Shown piece by piece: positions 24,800 through 34,705 of a DNA stretch of 64,000 nt (its first letter is position 1; each line of letters begins with the position of its first letter). This DNA comes from Incurvaria masculella (Eukaryota; Arthropoda; Insecta; Lepidoptera; Incurvariidae). The stretch is from assembly GCA_946894095.1 (NCBI GenBank), contig OX335655.1, positions 15,066,001 through 15,130,000 of the forward strand, given 5' to 3'. The position numbers were made by a program, and so were the translations under genes. The notes under the pieces are model-generated. The model saw only the letters and a list, made by a program, of their open reading frames with translations, was not told the origin of the DNA and did not search any database.

Positions 24800-25580
24800 C
24801 CAGTGCATGTTATGCGATGAGATCAATAAAAAACACTGTGCACATATTAACTTTAAGAATAATTGATTTTAGCTATATAGAATCGATTTTAAGGTACGGA
24901 ATAGATGTGTGGGGAAACAATTGTAATGTTAAAAAAAGTATTCTCATCCTTCAAAAGAAAGTTATACGAATTATTTGTGGAGCCAAATATGATGAAAGTT
25001 GCCGACCCCTTTTCGTAAAATAAAAAACCGGCCAAGTGCGAGGCGGACTCGCACACGAAGGGTTCCGTACCATCGTAAAAACATGTATAAAAAAATCACG
25101 TTTTTTGTATGGGGACCGCCTTTAATTTTAATTATTTCTTAATTTTACCTATTTGTTGTTATAGCGGCAAAATAAATACACACTCTGTGATCATTTCAGC
25201 TGTCTATCTGTTACGGTTACTGAGATACAGCCCTGTGACAGACGGACAGACGGACGGACGGACGGACGGACGGACGGACGGACAGCGGAGGCTTAGTAAT
25301 AGGGTTTCGTTTTCACCCTTTGGGTACGGAACCCTAAAAAATCATGACTATAATATAATATGCATTGGAGTATATAAGAAAAACTAATACTTAGATAAAG
25401 TGAAGGAATTGCATATATATGACTTAAGAAATAACGACAGTTTTCGACCAAAAGGCCCAAAATGCTTATTGTTTAAGAATTCATCGATTTATACTGGAGT
25501 AAAAATTTACCTATTTCCATCAAACAATTTTTAACAAAAACCAATTTTTTAATTAATTTAAAAGAATATTTGTTAAGTAA
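24800..25580 (+). mobile_element. Non-LTR retrotransposon C-terminal fragment split by another repeat
   Basis: 24817-25020 reads SYIESILRYGIDVWG, then ILILQKKVIRIICGAKYDES and CRPLF, the thumb region of an RT polyprotein. The GTCC element inserts at 25024-25340. After it, 25390-25530 still reads VKELHIYDLRNND and SIYTGVKIYLFPSNN, the expected downstream blocks. So the GTCC element landed in an already resident fragment. Confidence 0.75.
25024..25340 (+). mobile_element. GTCC-microsatellite interspersed element, copy 1
   Basis: It starts AAACCGGCCAAGTGCGAG and ends GGGTACGGAACCCTAAAAA. The middle has TTGTTATAGCGGCAAAATAA and a (GACG)n run at about 25240-25285. Six copies lie in the window. 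The sequence is familiar from many lepidopteran genomes (recalled, not searched). Confidence 0.88.
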
Positions 25581-25959
25581 CCCGTTTTATAATATAGAAT
25601 AATTTTTCAATAATTTTAATTGTAATTTAGAATAATTAAATATTGACATTTATTGAACCAGATTATGTATTGAAAATGTATTGTGAATTTTAATAATGTA
25701 TTTATAATAAATTTTTATTATAAACTCTAAGATAATTAATTTATGTTATAAAATGTGCACGGCTCGCAAGGGTCACTCATGCTAAATAAATAAAATAAAT
25801 ATCTATTATTCGACCGTGAAGCAAGAACATATGAAATAAAGAAAGAGCCCCGTAAAATAACTACTGTAAGAATATACTGCTAGGCTGGGTCCGAACCATC
25901 TAAAATACCATTCGTGGATATTGCGTCTTCCAAGACGTAATACCCGAAAGTACCTACAC

Positions 25960-26690
25960 ATGTAACTGTCGCACGCACGTGCCACTCCCGCCCCGCACCA
26001 CCCGGCGATAGCGTCCTCCGTCCGTCTCCCCGTGCCGCTGCCTACTCACTCACACAATTACAACTGATAAATGTCTGCATATGGCTGCGCAACAAATACA
26101 CCTGTGAGAGCGGCACCTGTAAAACGCTTGCAGATTTAATTCATTTTTACCTTATTCCAGACTTTTTGCGATGTTGCAAAATTAGGGAAATGTTCACAAT
26201 TGATTTAAGTTAACACTGAATGACGGAAATCTTATTTCTGATTTTTTGTTTACCGTTTATAGCTTTAGAAAGTTTGGATTTAAAAAAAAATACTGTTCTA
26301 AGACTTGCAACATTCTAAAAACTTTATAAGATAAAGAATATAATTTTGTTTACATATTCTAGAAAGAAAGGTAGCCATAGCAAGTAAGGTTCTCAGCATA
26401 GATTTTTTTTAGTAAAAACATTTTTTTAAATATATTTCCGTAATTAGTAAATTGTTGCAAATTCACCGTTACATTACGCCTTAAAAGAGTTAACAAATAC
26501 ATTTCTCTAATACCATTTCTAAATATTTGTTTAGGAGATTTATATTTTTTTATACATTTTAATTTTTTTTTCTATCTTCCGGGCCCCGCTCAATGTTGCA
26601 AAATTAATGTAAGCATATAAATATGAAATTGTATATTTCTGAGAAAAAAAATTCATTTCGGATTTCATGTGTTTCTCAAACTGTCCGGGG
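25960..26690 (-). repeat. ~0.7-kb dispersed repeat, right copy of the inverted pair
   Basis: The reverse complement of the 20350-21050 repeat, carrying TTCTATCTTCCGGGCCCC near 26570 and the GC-rich end near 26000. Confidence 0.72.
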
Positions 26691-26699
26691 ACGGGCCTA

Positions 26700-29600
26700 T
26701 AAATGAAAAATGAAAGTGAAAATGGCAGGGTTGCCAAAAATGATCACAAAAATAAATAACAATATATTGTATTGTGCATTAAAATATTAAGGTTCCTATT
26801 TAGTGATAGTGGTCAGAACAAGTAGTACCATGATTGTATAGTTAACAAGGTATCAAATAATCTTTTCGCGAATTTGCAAGCGGGAAAATGAAAAAAATAT
26901 TAATGGAATCATTCATTAAACCATCGTTATTCTGAGTAAAAATCATCGATATTAAGGATATATTAATAAAGTCGAATATACACAATTTGTAAATATTGAA
27001 ATCATAAAATCAAATAAACACAAAGAGGGAATCATTAATGTATTGCAAGTATGGGTCAAACATTGCAAAACAAATAATATTGATTATTCTTGAATTGTCC
27101 ATGTTTGCATTTTATGCATTTAAAAATTTCGTTCAATGCGTTTTAGATGCTAAAAAATAGTCCAAATAATAGTCAGTACAGTGTTATGTAGAACCTGTTG
27201 ATGATTATTGTCGTTCGCCGTAAATGTGTGATGGTGTTTTGATAAACCACTAAGTTCTTTCTTTTTAAATGTAGCAGGTTGAAGGAATAAATACTCATTC
27301 AATGACAAAAGGACATTTGAGCCAAGAAACGACTTGAGAATTTTAATCTTTATGGAAACGAGCTGTCTGTCACATGTAAAATTTTGACCATTTTCAAGGA
27401 TGTACCTTTTTATCACAGCCTCAGAACTAAGACATATTATACAAACATCCTAAACGACATTATAAAAAATAATAAACAGTACGTAGACTATTGTTTTTTG
27501 GCAGCCCTACTTGTTTTTAAAATAAAATTTAGTTCAATATATAATACTGAAATGAAAACAAAAATGAAAATCGAACTGACAATTTAAGTTTGCTTGTGCC
27601 AACCCTGTTTGCGCCTTTACAACACATAAAAGGTTTCAGGTCAACTAAACTAAAAATATACTGAATATGCTTGCACTTATACGTGGAATGTGATTCCATT
27701 GCTCTTGTTGTCCTTTATGGCATTATTTCCATATTTTTCAACAACACAAGACGACATTTTGTTGATACTTTGAAATCTCGCCCAACTGAATTCATCACTG
27801 ACGTCTGACACCGACTGAGAGCATATCGGCTGACTGAGCTTACTTTTGACGGACCGTAAAATTTGTTTAGTCCCCTATCCATTCCTTTTTCATCTAAGTT
27901 CACGCTATGCTATAACTGGTTTATAATTATTGTATCACAACACTAACTCATACACTTATAATAGTAGGAAAAAAAAAACAAAACAGGTTATGGATTAGTC
28001 TTTAGACAACTATTCACAAGTTCGAATTTCATAGTGGCTATGTTTTCTGCCAAGTAATGATTAAATTTTAGAAATTCCTAGCTAAACCTTTTGAGAATGA
28101 AAGAAGATTAACTGTCAAGATGATGTATTGCAATTACTTCTTTATTTGATTCAGTAGCCAGAATTATTATTTCCTTTTAATGCAATTCCAGAAGAACAAA
28201 TAATTTTACAATTCAATGACCAGAATGGATTTACAACTTTTAACTAACTTTACTGAAGTAAAAAATAAAATAAAAAAACGCTAAAGATTGTGTATTAATT
28301 TGAGACTAAACAACAACATTAACATCCATAAACATCCTTGCATACCTGCAGCGGGAGCACAAATAATTTTATCTGGCCGACAAACTTACGTACATAGTCT
28401 TTATCTTGTGTGCGGGACACTTGTCGCCAACTGATAGCATAAACAATGTTATGTCGAGTGAGGTTGTCACAATAAACCCACACCATAGACAAATCTCGAC
28501 AAAGAATAAATTTTGTCCATTTGTGGAAGCACAAATAAATTTAATCCTACTAATTTGACGTTTGTTGAGGATAATTTTGTCACCACCACCGGGAGGGTGT
28601 GTTAAATCCTAGAAGGAGGTGTTTGTTCGTGTTACGAATATGTGCGTATGTAGTGGCGATGGCACAGGCGTTTCTTAACGTTTTCATGGTTCAAAGACAT
28701 GGGAAAAGCGGTAATAAGAGCGAAAGATGGATGGGTTTGTTTGGGCAAAGACGTTTCCATTCAATCATTTACTTTCCGTTATAGGAAGTAATCAGGCGGG
28801 ACGGCTTAAAGCAACGCTCCAGCTGAACGGGAAAACGAAAAAAGTGCAGAGATTAACGTCACATTGACATTAGATAAACTACAATCCTTCTAATCTAACA
28901 AGGCAAATGCGCTAAACCAAATTTTTTTTTTTATCTAAATTCATTAAAAACGTACTTAATTGTGCATCTATACGAAATTCAATTCGAAATAACTTAGGTG
29001 TAGGCGATTTGCAGGAAATGGCATTTTGTTTGCCGCTATTCTGTAAAACGCTATTTCTTGCTCCTTGCACTGAATATCATGGAGCAGTCTGCGCGAACAC
29101 AGCCAGGGTCGGGAGGTTTAAAGTGACAGTTCTTGTGGACAAAACGGTGGGTGTTGCCACTCTCTATCGAGTTAACACTCGATCTCGATAAATTAATCGA
29201 GCTCCCCATTTGTGATATCACAGTTGATAAAAATCCTCGACAAAATTTCTTATCCCTCTAGCTCGACAAGTGTCCACTTTCATTTGTGCTCCCGCTGCTG
29301 GACCGCATAGAGAAGCGGTTAAAATAAGATCCTATCATTAACATTCATATAATTAATTATCATTTATATATCATATCCTAAACCTAAAAAAATAAAAATT
29401 CATTCAGTAAAATCCGCTTCGCTCTTACATAAGTTCTCAAGGGGATGGGAGCAAAAATCGTCTTAAGCGGGAAGAGTAATAAAATACAAAGTACACACTT
29501 TAGAGTTTGTGTATTGTATACAATCATTTTACATGTAAAAAAAATATCAATCTTTTTGTTGTCGCAGGTTTTTTTCAGACTCACGCAATAAAGAGTTTTG

Positions 29601-30600
29601 TATGAAGTTTACATAGTTTGTTAAGACTGTACTACATAGTCACTGGAATCAATCGAACAAAGATCTGGCCTTCTATGCACAACAGTTTCTAGTCCAGCTT
29701 ATTTGGAACTGGCAGTTCTTCATCTTCGTTGCAACATTCTTCATTTTTCGGTTTGATCTCGTTGACCAGTATGGTCGCTGAGAATGTCTTATAATGTACG
29801 GGATTCAGTTGTAGAGATGTTGTCAAATTCTTGAAGAATATCGCACTCAGGTGCGGGAGGAAAAATCTCCGTTTCGGTCGTGATCGAAAAAGTCAGCAGC
29901 TATTAATAAAGTTAACCAAATTTTTTTTACACTAGATATATTTAAAATCTTTTTTTTACATTAAGCACGGCAAATGGCGCAAGTCATGAACTCACATAAA
30001 AGGCTCCAGGCGACACCTATGGGCTCTTGGATTTTTACAGGGGCTGCGAAAACCATGCCGGCCGGCCATGTGCTTCTTCACACCATGTTGGAAGGATCTA
30101 AGGTTACAAGGGTACTTTGAGGGAAAAACTTCCGATTCCTGGCTCACCGATTCCGACCACCTGACTACAATTGAACATGCTTAGTATGAAAAGTTGAGCT
30201 CCAAAAAGGTCAATCTTTCATCCTATCCATACAGCAATCTGCTAAAAAGGAGAAGGAGTACCAATAGGTAGCCTGATTAAAAAATCTGGATTATTTAATT
30301 TTATATTTGCCTTGCAGCGCATCGTGACGGCTGATCAGATTGAGTCAAAGCATAAAATTAAAACACCACTGCTTTTAACTATTAATTTCTACTTGCCAGA
30401 TTTTGATGCCAGTATTTGAATTGGATTCATGTTTCAATTCGACTGAATGGAATTTTATTTGATGGCATGTCCGAACTTAATGATGTTGTTGATGACCGAG
30501 TTATATTTATCGAATATCAGCCAGCCAGACCGACGGTGAGGCAGTCGTTTTCTATCTTTCGCAATTAAACAAAGCTGTGACCTTGTTTAAGATACGATTC
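26700..30600. other. AT-rich non-coding stretch
   Basis: No recognised gene. Short frames at 27150-27416 and 27715-27903 (- strand) show no known motif. It contains the inverted blocks at 28345-28364 and 29282-29301. Confidence 0.45.
28345..29301. repeat. Inverted end blocks about 0.96 kb apart
   Basis: CAGCGGGAGCACAAAT at 28349-28364 recurs as its complement at 29282-29297, within a 20-bp near-match. Both sides also share a GGACACTTGTCG block further inside. This could bound a decayed DNA transposon; no transposase was seen. Confidence 0.45.
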
Positions 30601-30668
30601 ACTTACCTGCAGGTGTTCCTTTCCCTCACTTCAGAGGCGCGACGAGGGTAAACTAAAGCGCAGCTCAC

Positions 30669-30793
30669 CTGTGCGCCCGGGGCGCTGGGTGGTGAGCCGC
30701 CCCCGCGACGGGGTGCGAGACGTGCTTGAGGCGCGGGTCGCCGGTGGACAGGCGCCGAAGAAGGAGCGCGGCGCGGGCGGGCGCGGGGGGCAT
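30669..30793 (-). CDS. CpG-rich candidate first exon with mitochondrial-leader-like sequence
   Basis: On the - strand an ATG at 30791-30793 opens 41 codons rich in Ala, Arg, Pro and Leu, starting MPPAPARAALLLRRLSTGDP. It lacks acidic residues over the first 18, like a mitochondrial targeting peptide. The frame ends at a good donor (CACAG|GTGAGC) in phase 2. The next downstream open exon on this strand, the SPATA20 block ending at 19760, has an acceptor needing exactly phase 2. Joined, the protein would be 808 residues. An in-frame ATG further up (30880) is a possible alternative start. The sequence and phases are seen; the link to SPATA20 across a ~10.9-kb intron is inferred and could be wrong. 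Confidence 0.5.
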
Positions 30794-31110
30794 GCTACGG
30801 CCCGCCGTCACCGTCACTGGCGGGACTGCGGCTAAACGTCCTGGCTCCGAAATTAATTTAGAGCAACAAAAACAATGCAAAACTACTGCGATGTTGTTTT
30901 CCGGTTCGGTACAGTTTGTTTGTTTGATGTGCAGCGAATTATGTAAGTGGTCATGTGCGTTCCGATAACCACGCCTCAGTATAAGTGTTAGAGCTATCTC
31001 TATCTTTCATTAAAATGATGAGGGAGATCAAACTTATATTGCATACATGCAATGCATATGTAGCAAGATCGAGATTTAACCTAGATATTGCGTTGTTGTG
31101 ACATATTATT

Positions 31111-31398
31111 AGGGTTCCGTACCCAAAGGATGAAAACGGAACCCTATTACTAAGCCTCCGCTGTCCGTCCGTCCGTCCGTCCGTCTGTCACAGAGCTGTA
31201 TCTCATGAACCGTAACAGGTAGGCAGCTGAAATGTTCACAGAGTGTGTATTTATTTTGCCGCTATTACAACAAATAGGTAGAAAACAAAATATAAAAATT
31301 GAAGGGGCCCATACAAAAAATGTTTTTTTGGTGTTAAATCTTGTAAGATGGTACGGAACCCTTCGTGTGCGAGTTCGACTCGCACTTGGCCGGTTTTT
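31111..31398 (-). mobile_element. GTCC-microsatellite element, copy 2
   Basis: AGGGTTCCGTACCCAAAGG, then (GTCC)n at about 31165-31185, GCCGCTATTACAACAAATAG, and CGCACTTGGCCGGTTTTT. Opposite orientation to copy 1. Confidence 0.88.
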
Positions 31399-31419
31399 GC
31401 TCCATGCAAAGGCTCGTGC

Positions 31420-31480
31420 CACAGCCTTCTCTATTGTCTCTCTCTGGCGTTACCGAGAGAGACAAGTAGAGGAGGCTGTG
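31420..31480. repeat. Near-perfect 61-nt stem-loop
   Basis: CACAGCC-TTCTCTATTGTCTCTCTC pairs with the right side, ending GAGAGAGACAAGTAGAGGAGG, over about 25 bp with one bulge and two mismatches. The loop is about ten bases. It lies directly after GTCC copy 2. It might be a hairpin RNA precursor or a small foldback element. Confidence 0.6.
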
Positions 31481-31734
31481 CTCGTGCCTGTTTCTTAAGC
31501 GAAATAAAAAAAAATCTGAAATTTGCACAACCAACTGAGCGCTACGTTTTTAGATTTTGATAATTTTGATAACTTATTGTTACATGATATACATAATATC
31601 CTTTAACATTTTGATTTAAACATTTACATAAAGGCTTGTATCATGGATGTAAAATAAGTTATAAAAACAAATCAAAACGTACAACGTAGCTTTCAGCCAA
31701 CTTATTTTCAGAACAAATAATTCAGAACTGCCCA

Positions 31735-31805
31735 ACACACAACGGGACCTAGATGCCACCTTAAATTGAGCGGCTACATTGAGCTGGATGGAAAACAAGG
31801 ACAAT
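31735..31805 (-). mobile_element. SINE fragment
   Basis: About 70 bp only: GATGCCACCTTAAATTGAG, then CTACATTGAGCTGGATGGAA, the complement of the SINE tail region. Confidence 0.5.
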
Positions 31806-32035
31806 TTTACAAAGCCAGGGGGATTTTATATGGAGGAGCTCACACAAACACTCTCAGCACACACAGCTACTCGCAAGTATTCGTTGTGAGAACTTCTCTT
31901 GTTGGCTTCATGAGTGCTTAAACTGGAGTCCAAACGACACTCGTCGATATGCGGGTCGGGTCGAACCGCATAATCCGCCTGCCGAGATTTATATGATATC
32001 GACCGAATGACACTTTTCTTTCATTTTTCTTCAGC

Positions 32036-32193
32036 GACGTACGGTCGTTTCCTCTCAAATGTATACACTGGAAAGATAAGGAATTCCTAAGTCCCTTTTA
32101 CTCTATGGTTGACTTCATGGCATGACAGAAAGAGATCTCAAATTTGTCTCTATTTCCGGTGTATAGATTTCAGACGAAACGACTGTACGCCCT
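32036..32193. mobile_element. Foldback MITE-like element
   Basis: GTACGGTCGTTTC, then TCAAATGTATACAC-GGAAA, pairs with the 32151-32193 block (TTTCCGGTGTATAGATTT, CGAAACGACTGTACGCC) with a few mismatches. No coding potential. Confidence 0.65.
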
Positions 32194-33224
32194 CACATGT
32201 TTGAAGGACGAACACCTCGACATGGATGCATTCCACCTCCGTGATTCGACCTATAGTATGTTTTCCTAACCCTAAATATAAAGGATCTAGAGGATAGGTT
32301 GCATCATTATACCCCGCTCTTTACATTTGCCAATTTCATTGTACTCTGCAATGTTGATACTTCAAACCCATCACTATTCTCATTAAACTGATAAGGTTCT
32401 TCTATACAGTGTGCATGACTGATAAATGCACAAAAATAAATGAACAAAATAGAGATAACCTCACTGCGGACCATTTCGCGGCCAAGTTCGCGGCATTAAA
32501 CTTGGTGGGATGAGCACAAATCGTCGTTTGTGTTCCTGTGTCCGGGATAAAAAGTGAGCGTGGAGTAGGAAAGTAAATTACTGTGTAAGTAACAAATAAA
32601 GAAGAATAACGAAACGGCACATGTAAATACTTTATTATATTATTGTTAGACGAAGGATTTAAGGTCCTTACACAAGACTACCTATCATTGATCGTTAGTT
32701 CATTTTGTCCGAGTATATTTTTTCAGAATCATCAGTTATGTTACTGTCATCCGCAGTTCGATTATGAAGCACAAAATGAGTTACAGGCAAAGAGTTCGGA
32801 GAAATCGCTGCGCTCCTAAAAGTGCTGCAAACTTACAGCTAACTGATATCCTTTGCATACAACATCTGTCAGTTTGCTGTCAGATAGGGGTAGGTGTAGG
32901 TGACACCTCTTTTCGCGCTTCGTAATCGCACTTTATGTCATTGTAGTACCTAAGTATGACGAACATGACAGAAATAATAGTATTACCTGTAGAACAAACT
33001 GAGCGATCCCCATAAATCGTCTATGGCTCAGGGACAGCAGGCCAACGGTGACCGCTCGGCGCTGAATGAGTCCAAGGACGCCAATATCCGTTAGGATATT
33101 ATATGTTCTGTGGACGCCAACAGTTACTGGGGACTACCTTCCCATACGTGGCTATAGTATTCTATCACCGGCCTAATGTGTGATGAGAAATGAAAAAAAT
33201 AAGTAGATAGTCGTTGTACAGGTG

Positions 33225-33560
33225 AACAGAACCTTTTGCAACGGTATAGGATCCCGAGTTTATGCTATAATTTCGGCCTTGCATTCAAAATAAACGCCGA
33301 AAATCCACATCCTTGGAGATGTTGCAGCCCAGTAGGTCCAGGTGCTCCGAGGCAGGTAACCTACGACTTTGCCTTGAAAACTTACTAGGAGCGGAAAGGG
33401 TTCTGCCTTGGCAGAGAAAAGACGTCAGCTTTGGGTCACATGCAAACATAGTCGCGGACGTATTGGAGGGTTTGTATGGGTGGGAACCAAATAATATCTA
33501 AAAAATGTAGGAACTGATTTGACGAACGCATTTTTAGAGCGCATTCGCACATGTAGAACA
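33225..33560 (+). repeat. Dispersed repeat family R1, copy 2
   Basis: Collinear with 11660-12130 on the left. Its right half (GACGTATTGGAGGGTTTGTA, GGGTGGGAACC, GACGAACGCATTTTTAGAGC) matches the inverted 57240-57510 copy. Confidence 0.62.
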
Positions 33561-33849
33561 TACATAATATCTCACTGACCTCGGACTATAATTGGAGAGA
33601 CAACAAGCAGAACGGTGCTTTGAACTGATAATGACATCATCCAGACACCAGACAGAAAATTATGAGCAGATATATAGAAAGTATATAACTTCTGAGCATT
33701 CTTTATTAGGAATGTTATTGTTTAGTTAGTTTTTGCAGACATTTTAATTCGCAGTCACGGTCAACTCGAACTAAATGCACGAAAAACATTTCGCACAACA
33801 ACGTAGGTACAAAGCTTGATAGAAGTTGATAGTTATGTCGCTAGTGAAC

Positions 33850-33976
33850 TCAGTGCGACGTTCGTAACCAGTCGCCAGTTGCGGTCGCGGGATACAGTTC
33901 AAACTTGAGTTTAAAATATATACAGTTAACGAAGGTCATAAAGACGGCCAGCATTACGTGTACGAAACAACACCGT
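33850..33976 (+). promoter_or_regulatory. Candidate initiator and 5' untranslated exon of the CYP9 gene
   Basis: TCAGTG at 33850-33855 fits the arthropod initiator. A GC-richer stretch follows, ending in a strong donor (CACCGT|GTAAGT, GT at 33977). The next acceptor, CCTGTTTCAG|GACACG, lies six bases before the CYP9 ATG at 34706. No good TATA box at -30. This is inference. Confidence 0.4.
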
Positions 33977-34199
33977 GTAAGTAAGAAACTGTAAAAAAAC
34001 GATTGAAAATAGTCATGCTGATATGTTATGTTTTATCTAAAAGTGCGCAATAGCAGTGGTCTCCTTACGAAGCAAAAAAGATCTTAATTTGGTAAGTTTC
34101 TGTGGCCATAAACCTTTTTGCATAAGTTTTCCCATCACTATCATGGACCCCCAAAACACACGCCACGGGCCCCTAAGGGGTCCATGGACCCCAGGATAA

Positions 34200-34630
34200 G
34201 AAATCCTGCCATATAATCTATAACTGTAGGTCCCCTTCCTAATTTGCCACCTATAGGTAAGGTTAATCCCGCCGGGGTTGGTACCATCGCATTGAATGAA
34301 CAATGGTCGAAGCGGCAATGAAAATTGCCCGTGTTTTCCATCCAGTTCAATGTAACCGAGCAATATATGGAAGGTTCCTAGTTCCGATGTGGTGTGTTTA
34401 CATTTATGTGGACGAAAAAAAAGACCAAAAAAAACATAATTTATAGCCGAGTGAAGTTTCTTTGCGGGTTCTTCTTCACTGGTTGATCGAATCCGCGGAT
34501 CAATCAAATTGTGACATGACTTAGTGTAGTTGGACTACCAAGTTGAATAAATAAATGAAATGAAAATTAGGCTAATATCTGACGGTCAGTTCGGTATTAG
34601 CCATCCATGTCCAGTAACATAAAAATAATA
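34200..34630 (+). mobile_element. SINE, copy 5, interrupted
   Basis: Body CTGTAGGTCCCCTTCC to TCCATCCAGTTCAATGTAAC at 34225-34395. About 170 bp of other sequence follows, then the tail (GCTAATATCTGACGGTCAGT, GGTATTAGCCATCCATG) at 34566-34630. It lies in the presumed 5' UTR intron of CYP9. Confidence 0.75.
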
Positions 34631-34705
34631 ATAAGACTCAATAATATTTAAGCAGAAGCCTCGCGATGTGAAATAGAACGAATAATGCCCCTGTTTCAGG
34701 ACACG

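Noticed and set aside
27715..27903. 62-codon - strand frame starting MNLDEKGMDRG
   Set aside because: Looks briefly protein-like, but I recognise no family and see no linked exon.
28599..28784. 61-codon + strand frame starting MLNPRRRC
   Set aside because: No recognisable family and no neighbouring exon; it lies in repeat-rich DNA.
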